A stretch of 37,073 nucleotides of DNA from Alkalihalobacillus sp. BA299 (GTDB lineage: Bacteria; Bacillota; Bacilli; Bacillales; Bacillaceae_F): the NCBI RefSeq assembly GCF_017745675.1, contig NZ_JAFLJM010000030.1, forward strand, positions 1-37,073, read 5' to 3'. How positions within the stretch are numbered: the stretch's first letter is position 1; the number at the start of each line of letters is the position of its first letter. The position numbers were made by a program, and so were the translations under genes. A model generated the notes under the pieces. The model did no database searches. It was not told where the DNA came from and saw only the letters and a list, made by a program, of their open reading frames with translations. Shown in pieces: positions 31,930 through 37,073 of the stretch.

Positions 31930-32757
31930 ATGTCTATTCAAATAAATCCAACTAAAATTAGGGCTCGTCAATTTTTAGATGACACCATCGTTATGGGGAT
32001 ATTAAATGCAACGCCTGATTCATTTTCTGACGGTGGAAAGTTCAATCAAGTTGTGGCGGCAGTCAATCATGCAAGAGAAATGGTGAGTAACGGGGCAAAA
32101 ATTATTGATATTGGTGGGGAGTCAACAAGGCCAGGTGCACTAAAAGTTGAACAAAATGAAGAACTGGAGAGAGTCATTCCGGTGATATCCGCTGTTGCAA
32201 ACGCAGTCGATGTTCCGATCTCTATAGATACGTATAAAAGCGAGGTAGCGAAACAAGCCATCGAAGCGGGAGCATCCATTATTAATGATATATGGGGGGC
32301 AAAAGCAGACCCAAAGATAGCGGAAGTAGCAGCAGCTTATGATGTTCCTATTGTTCTCATGCATAATCGAACAGATCAAAACTACTCTAATTTATTAGAA
32401 GATATGAAGCGTGACTTGCGAGAAAGTATTGAAATTTGCCATCAGGCAGGGGTAAGAGACGATCAAATTATTTTAGACCCAGGGATTGGGTTTGCAAAAA
32501 CGTATGAACAAAATCTCGAAGTGATGAGAAGACTAGAAGAAATTGTTGCACTTGGTTACCCTGTTTTATTAGGAACTTCACGGAAGTCATTTATCGCGAA
32601 GGCATTAAACCTACCTGTTGATGAGCGGGTTGAAGGGACTGGAGCGACAGTTTGTCTCGGTGTAGTAAAAGGTTGTCATATTGTTAGGGTACATGATGTT
32701 TTAGAAATGAGTCGGATGGTAAAGATGATGAGTGCGATGTTAGGGAAAGGTGTATAG
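31930..32757 (+). CDS. folP: Dihydropteroate synthase
   Basis: FolP joins p-aminobenzoate to hydroxymethyl-dihydropterin pyrophosphate, the step blocked by sulfonamides. The TIM-barrel signatures are GILNATPDSFSDGG (23-36) and IGGESTRPGA, with DPGIGFAKT further on. ATG 31930, with AAGGAG ten bases before, gives 275 residues (285 in B. subtilis, which has a longer N-terminus). An open stretch from 31900 lies within pabC and would make a start without ribosome site. Confidence 0.95.
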   Translation: MSIQINPTKIRARQFLDDTIVMGILNATPDSFSDGGKFNQVVAAVNHAREMVSNGAKIIDIGGESTRPGALKVEQNEELERVIPVISAVANAVDVPISIDTYKSEVAKQAIEAGASIINDIWGAKADPKIAEVAAAYDVPIVLMHNRTDQNYSNLLEDMKRDLRESIEICHQAGVRDDQIILDPGIGFAKTYEQNLEVMRRLEEIVALGYPVLLGTSRKSFIAKALNLPVDERVEGTGATVCLGVVKGCHIVRVHDVLEMSRMVKMMSAMLGKGV

Positions 32758-32758
32758 G

Positions 32759-33130
32759 ATGACAGATAAGATTATAATTGAACAGATGGAGTTCTATGGG
32801 TATCACGGTGTTTTTCCAGAGGAAAATAAATTGGGGCAACGCTTTAAGGTCGATGCCACTTTGTCATTACACCTTCAAGAGGCTGGAAAAAATGACGATT
32901 TAAATCAAACAGTCAACTATGCTGAGGTTTATGAAGTGACTAAAATGATTGTTGAGGATGAAACGCATAAATTGGTTGAAACCATCGCAGAAAAGATCAG
33001 CTCAGCCATTCTTGCTACATTTCCAATCGTTAATTCTTGTACAATTAAAGTGATTAAGCCTGACCCACCGATAAAGGGACACTATAAGTCAGTGGCTGTA
33101 GAAATTACAAGGAGTCGAAACGTTGAATAA
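32759..33130 (+). CDS. folB: Dihydroneopterin aldolase
   Basis: FolB cleaves dihydroneopterin to hydroxymethyl-dihydropterin and glycolaldehyde. The family signature MEFYGYHGVFPEENKLGQRF lies close to the start, and the ending IKVIKPDPPIKGHYKSVAVEI is typical. The length is 123 (120 in B. subtilis). ATG 32759 is one base past the folP stop, with AAAGGTG upstream. It overlaps folK by eight bases. Confidence 0.94.
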   Translation: MTDKIIIEQMEFYGYHGVFPEENKLGQRFKVDATLSLHLQEAGKNDDLNQTVNYAEVYEVTKMIVEDETHKLVETIAEKISSAILATFPIVNSCTIKVIKPDPPIKGHYKSVAVEITRSRNVE

Positions 33131-33650
33131 TTTTGCATATATTGGCATGGGTTCAAACATTGAAATTAGAGAAGACCATCTTTTACTAGGGTTAAAAGAA
33201 CTAGACAACGACAAGCAAATAACAGTCAAAAATGTATCATCCATTTACGAAACAGTACCAGTCGGCTACTTAGAGCAACAAGACTTTTTAAATATGGTCG
33301 TAGAAATCTCAACAACGTATACACCTGAACAGCTAATAAAAATTACCCAGAAAATAGAATCTAAGGCAAAAAGAAATACCCCTGTTCGTTGGGGTCCAAG
33401 AACTTTAGACCTTGACATTTTACTCTATAATCAAGAAAATATTAAGATGGAAGATTTGACAATTCCTCACCCAAGAATGAGCGAGCGAAGTTTTGTCATC
33501 GTTCCGTTAATGGAAATTAACCCTCAATTGATACTGCCTCATGAGCAGAAAACCGTTTCGGAAATCTATCGAAGGTTATTAGATAAAGAAGGTGTTAGAG
33601 TATGGAAAATGAACAGTGGGGTAGGAGAATACGGGCTTTTCGGAAATTGA
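33123..33650 (+). CDS. folK: Hydroxymethyl-dihydropterin pyrophosphokinase
   Basis: FolK transfers pyrophosphate from ATP to hydroxymethyl-dihydropterin, making the FolP substrate. The signature GPRTLDLDILLY (91-102) with the metal-binding aspartates and the early YIGMGSNI are visible. It has 175 residues. The start is TTG 33123, seven bases after AAGGAGT and inside the end of folB. The rare start codon may keep its level low. The C-terminal 49 bases are shared with yazB. Confidence 0.94.
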   Translation: MNNFAYIGMGSNIEIREDHLLLGLKELDNDKQITVKNVSSIYETVPVGYLEQQDFLNMVVEISTTYTPEQLIKITQKIESKAKRNTPVRWGPRTLDLDILLYNQENIKMEDLTIPHPRMSERSFVIVPLMEINPQLILPHEQKTVSEIYRRLLDKEGVRVWKMNSGVGEYGLFGN

Positions 33651-33808
33651 AAGGTCATACTCAAGAGTCGTTTGCTTACGCCTTAGGGATCTCAATATCG
33701 GTATTGGGTGAAGTGGAAAGAGGAACGAGGGTCCCGACGGAGGATATGATTGAAAAAATCGCAGCAGCTTTACAAATTAGTAAAGAAGAATTGACGTCAA
33801 ATAAATAA
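33602..33808 (+). CDS. yazB: XRE-type helix-turn-helix regulator YazB
   Basis: This 68-residue protein is almost entirely an HTH domain of the Cro/CI type (about 7-60: IRAFRKLKGHTQESFAYALG...VLGEVERGTRVPTEDMIEKIAAAL). The targets are unknown. The same small gene is found at this place in B. subtilis (69 residues). ATG 33602 is 49 bases inside folK in another frame, so it must be coupled to the folate operon. It could be a local regulator, but nothing in the sequence shows that. Confidence 0.88.
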   Translation: MENEQWGRRIRAFRKLKGHTQESFAYALGISISVLGEVERGTRVPTEDMIEKIAAALQISKEELTSNK

Positions 33809-33832
33809 TAATATTTTTTGGAGGTGAAAGTT

Positions 33833-34834
33833 ATGTTGAAAATTGGTCCTATTGAAATGAAAAACCAAGTTGTTTTAGCGCCGATGGCAGGGGTTTGTAA
33901 CCCGGCCTTTCGATTAATCGCAAAAGAATTCGGTGCTGGTCTTGTCTGTGCAGAGATGGTAAGCGATAAAGCGATCTTACACAAAAACGAAAAGTCTTTA
34001 AGTATGCTATATGTAGATGAACGGGAAAAGCCATTAAGTTTGCAAATTTTTGGTGGCGAAAAAGAAACACTAGTGGAAGCAGCGAAGTTTGTTGATAAAA
34101 ATACGAATGCCGATATTATCGACATTAATATGGGGTGCCCTGTACCAAAAATTACGAAATGTGATGCCGGTGCAAGATGGTTACTAGATCCAAATAAAAT
34201 CTACGAAATGGTAGCGGCTGTCGTTGATGCTGTCGATAAACCTGTAACGGTAAAAATGCGTATTGGATGGGATGAACAACATATTTACGCAGTTGAAAAT
34301 GCTCGTGCAGTTGAGCGTGCAGGAGGTAAAGCTGTCGCTGTACATGGACGAACGCGTGTTCAGATGTATGAAGGGGTAGCGAATTGGGATATCATTAAAG
34401 AAGTAAAAGACTCAGTTAATATCCCGGTCATCGGAAACGGAGATGTAAAAACACCTGAAGATGCAAAACGAATGTTAGATTCTACAGGTGTTGATGGAGT
34501 CATGATTGGGAGAGCTGCACTAGGTAACCCATGGATGCTTTATCGCACAGTACATTATTTAGAAACAGGGGAACTTGCTGGTGACCCTACACCTCGTGAA
34601 AAAATTGACGTTTGTATGCTTCACTTAGATCGCCTCATCGCTTTAAAAGGAGAAAAAGTCGCCGTTCGTGAAATGAGAAAGCATGCAGCGTGGTATTTAA
34701 AAGGAATGCGTGGAAACTCGAGAGTAAGAGACCAAATCAATCATTTTGAAACACGTGATGATGTACACAACTCTCTTTATGCATATATCGAAGAAGTGGA
34801 AGCACGAATGAACGAGACGATTGAAGTAGGTTAA
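33833..34834 (+). CDS. dusB: tRNA-dihydrouridine synthase B
   Basis: DusB reduces uridines in tRNA to dihydrouridine with FMN and NADPH. The 333 residues equal the B. subtilis DusB (YacF). The FMN-binding TIM barrel (VVLAPMAGVCNPAFR) carries the catalytic cysteine C102 in INMGCPVPK and VHGRTR..Y, and ends with a helical tRNA-binding domain. ATG 33833 follows GGAGGTGAAAG; the open codons from 33818 include this site. The gene closes the folate operon, with a terminator at 34888. Confidence 0.95.
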   Translation: MLKIGPIEMKNQVVLAPMAGVCNPAFRLIAKEFGAGLVCAEMVSDKAILHKNEKSLSMLYVDEREKPLSLQIFGGEKETLVEAAKFVDKNTNADIIDINMGCPVPKITKCDAGARWLLDPNKIYEMVAAVVDAVDKPVTVKMRIGWDEQHIYAVENARAVERAGGKAVAVHGRTRVQMYEGVANWDIIKEVKDSVNIPVIGNGDVKTPEDAKRMLDSTGVDGVMIGRAALGNPWMLYRTVHYLETGELAGDPTPREKIDVCMLHLDRLIALKGEKVAVREMRKHAAWYLKGMRGNSRVRDQINHFETRDDVHNSLYAYIEEVEARMNETIEVG

Positions 34835-34887
34835 GATAGTTGACTTTATCATCTGACTTTTTTATAATTCGTCTGAGATTATAACAT

Positions 34888-34914
34888 ACTGCCAGTATTT
34901 GCTGGCAGTTTTTC
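34888..34914 (+). terminator. Terminator of the folate operon
   Basis: ACTGCCAG (34888-34895) pairs with CTGGCAGT (34902-34909), followed by TTTTTC. Confidence 0.9.
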
Positions 34915-35009
34915 TACATATAAGCGCGAATGCTGTTTGAAGTTGTTAAGTTACATAAGTGAGGGTGACTGAGGTAGGTAGAAATAAAGAAAATTTAGGA
35001 GTTGATGAA

Positions 35010-36512
35010 ATGACACAAGAATTAGATTTGAATGATCTATTAGCTGTTCGTCGTGAAAAACTAAAAAAATTAGTTGATAAAGGGATCGACCCTTTTGGTA
35101 GTAAATTTGTTAGAACACATTCTGCAAAAGAAATGACAGAGCAATTTGGGGAATTAACGAAAGAGCAATTAGAGGAGCAAAAGCATGAAGTAACCCTTGC
35201 AGGAAGAGTAATGACTAAACGGGGTAAGGGGAAAGCGGGCTTTGCTCATATTCAAGATTTGACAGGTAAAATTCAAATCTATGTCCGTCAGGATGCAGTT
35301 GGAGAAGAAGCATACGAGCTATTTAATACTATAGATATTGGTGATCTTGTCGGTGTATCGGGTGTTGCTTTTAAAACAAAGGTAGGGGAATTATCGGTTA
35401 AGGTTACTGATTTTCAGTTGCTTACAAAATCACTTCGCCCGTTACCTGACAAGTTTCATGGTTTAAAGGACATCGAACAACGCTATCGTCAGCGCTATGT
35501 TGATTTAATTGTAAACCCTGAAGTGCGAGATACGTTTGTCTTAAGAAGTAAGATCTTACAATCAATGAGACGTTATTTAGATAGTAGAGGCTATTTAGAA
35601 GTAGAAACACCAACGATGCATTCTATTGCAGGTGGAGCATCAGCAAGGCCTTTCGTAACGCATCATAATGCGCTTGATATGACGCTTTATATGAGAATTG
35701 CGATCGAACTACACTTAAAGCGACTCATTGTCGGTGGGTTAGAAAAAGTCTACGAAATTGGACGAGTCTTCCGTAATGAAGGAGTATCTACCCGTCACAA
35801 TCCAGAATTTACGATGATTGAATTATATGAGGCTTACGCAGATTATCAAGATATCATGAACTTAACAGAAAACTTAATTGCACATATTGCAGAAGAAGTA
35901 CTAGGAACCACGACCGTACAATATGGAGACTATGAAGTAGATTTAAAGCCTGAGTGGAAGCGACTCCATATGGTTGATGCCATTAAAGAGTATGCAGGAG
36001 TTGATTTTTGGAAGGAAATGAGCGATGAGGAAGCTCGTACAATAGCAAAAGAGCATAAAGTTCCTGTAAAGGATACAATGACTTATGGTCATGTTGTGAA
36101 TGAGTTTTTTGAGTATTTTGTAGAAGAGAAACTTATCCAACCTACATTTATTTATGGACATCCAACAGCGATATCGCCATTAGCAAAGAAAAATCCAGAA
36201 GATGGTCGTTTTACTGATCGTTTTGAGTTATTTATTGTAGGACGCGAGCATGCGAATGCATTTACTGAGTTAAATGATCCGATTGATCAAAGGGAACGAT
36301 TCGAGGATCAATTGAAAGAAAGAGAACAAGGTGATGACGAAGCGCACATGATGGATGATGATTTTGTTGAAGCTCTAGAATACGGAATGCCTCCAACCGG
36401 TGGTTTAGGAATTGGTATTGACCGTCTAGTTATGTTGTTAACGAACTCTCCATCGATCCGCGATGTGCTATTGTTCCCGCAAATGCGTCATCGTGAAACA
36501 CATGATGAATAA
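35010..36512 (+). CDS. lysS: Lysyl-tRNA synthetase, class II
   Basis: LysS charges tRNA-Lys. An N-terminal OB-fold anticodon-binding domain (about 60-150) is followed by the class II core with motif 2 (YEIGRVFRNEG) and motif 3 (GGLGIGIDRLVMLL). The length is 500 (499 in B. subtilis). ATG 35010 follows AGGAG. The upstream GTG at 34959 is open, but the added 17 residues do not look like the family. No T-box leader is seen in 34915-35009. It lies directly before an rRNA operon as in B. subtilis. Confidence 0.97.
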   Translation: MTQELDLNDLLAVRREKLKKLVDKGIDPFGSKFVRTHSAKEMTEQFGELTKEQLEEQKHEVTLAGRVMTKRGKGKAGFAHIQDLTGKIQIYVRQDAVGEEAYELFNTIDIGDLVGVSGVAFKTKVGELSVKVTDFQLLTKSLRPLPDKFHGLKDIEQRYRQRYVDLIVNPEVRDTFVLRSKILQSMRRYLDSRGYLEVETPTMHSIAGGASARPFVTHHNALDMTLYMRIAIELHLKRLIVGGLEKVYEIGRVFRNEGVSTRHNPEFTMIELYEAYADYQDIMNLTENLIAHIAEEVLGTTTVQYGDYEVDLKPEWKRLHMVDAIKEYAGVDFWKEMSDEEARTIAKEHKVPVKDTMTYGHVVNEFFEYFVEEKLIQPTFIYGHPTAISPLAKKNPEDGRFTDRFELFIVGREHANAFTELNDPIDQRERFEDQLKEREQGDDEAHMMDDDFVEALEYGMPPTGGLGIGIDRLVMLLTNSPSIRDVLLFPQMRHRETHDE

Positions 36513-36526
36513 AAAAAGGTAATTAT

Positions 36527-36596
36527 AAGTGTCTACTCTCCTTCTAGATTTGTAGTTTACAGAAGCTACTGATCAAGGAAGTAGACACTTTTTTAG
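36527..36596 (+). terminator. Terminator after lysS, long-looped
   Basis: AAGTGTCTAC (36527-36536) pairs perfectly with GTAGACACTT (36581-36590), followed by a T-run. The 44-base interior holds a smaller stem CTTCT/AGAAG (36541-36545/36561-36565). Confidence 0.8.
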
Positions 36597-36671
36597 TTTT
36601 TAAGTATCAAAGCTTTTGAAAAATTTTGGCTTACTTTTAAAATTTACTCTTTAATTTTTGAGGACAAACAG

Positions 36672-36767
36672 TATAATAATTAACAGACCTTGTTTTGAGC
36701 AAAAAAAACAAAGAAATAAAAAAAGACATAAATTATAGTTGACTCTTTTTTATACACATGTTATATT
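36672..36767 (+). promoter_or_regulatory. rRNA operon promoter(s)
   Basis: The clear promoter is TTGACT (36739-36744), 17 bases, TATATT (36762-36767), giving a start near G36774. Ninety bases upstream another TATAAT (36672-36677) with only a poor -35 may be a P1, matching the tandem P1/P2 layout of Bacillus rrn operons. The DNA between is very AT-rich. Confidence 0.7.
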
Positions 36768-36773
36768 AGTAAA

Positions 36774-36964
36774 GTCGCTGTCACAACAGCACACGAAAAA
36801 GTTCTTTGAAAACTGAACAAAAAGCCAAGTGAAATAAAGAGATACATGATATCTCGTCAATGTTTTAAAACGTCACAGTGATGAATGATCTTCGATTAAG
36901 AACGCGATGACAATCGCAACATCGAAGCCACCACATCCTGTGGAAGTGAGCTTAATCAAACACT
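36774..36964 (+). other. rRNA operon leader with antitermination box
   Basis: The leader holds TTCTTTGAAAACTGAAC (about 36802-36818), the usual Bacillus boxA-type antitermination region. Several short hairpins follow: GAGATA/TATCTC (about 36839-36855), GCGAT/ATCGC (about 36903-36918) and CCACA/TGTGG (about 36932-36944). The 3' part should pair with sequence after 16S, outside the window, to form the RNase III processing stalk. Confidence 0.65.
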
Positions 36965-37073
36965 TTTATGGAGAGTTTGATCCTGGCTCAGGACGAACGC
37001 TGGCGGCGTGCCTAATACATGCAAGTCGAGCGGACCAATTAAGAGCTTGCTCTTATGAGGTTAGCGGCGGACG
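36965..37073 (+). rRNA. 16S ribosomal RNA, 5' end (cut by window)
   Basis: AGAGTTTGATCCTGGCTCAG (36972-36991) is the universal 16S start (E. coli positions 8-27), so the mature 5' end is near 36965. Only 109 bases are in the window. The variable region 1 hairpin loop (AAGAGCTTGCTCTT) and GTTAGCGGCGGACG after it are of Bacillus type. Confidence 0.97.

Noticed and set aside
34915..35009. T-box or lysine riboswitch ahead of lysS
   Set aside because: Fewer than 100 bases and no T-box core motif or lysine-riboswitch features.

Overview
The window is a stretch of a low-GC, endospore-forming Firmicute of the Bacillaceae. The gene order from glmU to the first rRNA operon matches, gene for gene, the region near the replication origin of Bacillus subtilis. 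It includes sporulation genes (fin, spoVT, yabP, yabQ, spoIIE, yabS, yabT), and promoters readable as sigma-A, sigma-B, sigma-F/G, sigma-E and Spo0A types. The start of the 16S gene at the right edge, with its short variable region 1, looks like an alkaliphilic Bacillus-type lineage (Alkalihalobacillus-like). That placement is an inference from memory, not a search.

Layout. 1-419: tandem copies of a structured intergenic repeat. 560-4685: glmU, prs, ctc, pth, fin (cell wall precursor, PRPP, ribosome, sporulation switch). 4948-9222: mfd and spoVT. 9343-9620: two more copies of the structured repeat. 9768-14482: yabM, yabN, rqcP, yabP, yabQ, divIC. 14616-15547: yabR, a 185-bp MITE with an 8-bp target duplication, and a single tRNA-Met(CAU). 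15630-18437: a 21-bp-period array, a Spo0A-type promoter and spoIIE. 18526-20200: yabS and yabT. 20198-20390: another repeat element. 20410-21698: a two-gene YjjP/YjjB-type exporter not found at this place in B. subtilis. 21682-25758: tilS, hpt, ftsH. 25859-28556: coaX, hslO, cysK. 28571-28990: terminator and a second 21-bp-period array. 29011-34834: the folate operon pabB-pabA-pabC-folP-folB-folK-yazB-dusB. 35010-36512: lysS. 36739-37073: rrn promoter, leader and the 5' end of 16S rRNA. All genes are on the + strand.

How the genes fit together. The protein-coding content is largely core: information processing (prs, ctc, pth, rqcP, tilS, hslO, dusB, lysS, mfd), envelope and division (glmU, yabM, divIC, ftsH), cofactors (coaX, pab/fol genes, cysK) and spore development. 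Many neighbours overlap or abut (yabP/yabQ/divIC; pabA to yazB), which points to translational coupling.

The novelty lies mostly between the genes. There are four classes of non-coding repeat: (1) a ~130-150 bp element whose paired stems change in step from copy to copy, evidence for a conserved fold; (2) a cloverleaf-like MITE beside the tRNA promoter; (3) two arrays with a 21-bp period, two helical turns; (4) an element downstream of yabT that is open from end to end for a very basic peptide. Among the proteins, YabS looks like a circularly permuted von Willebrand factor A domain. Compared with B. subtilis as I remember it, yacD (between hslO and cysK) and the second tRNA (Glu) next to tRNA-Met are absent.
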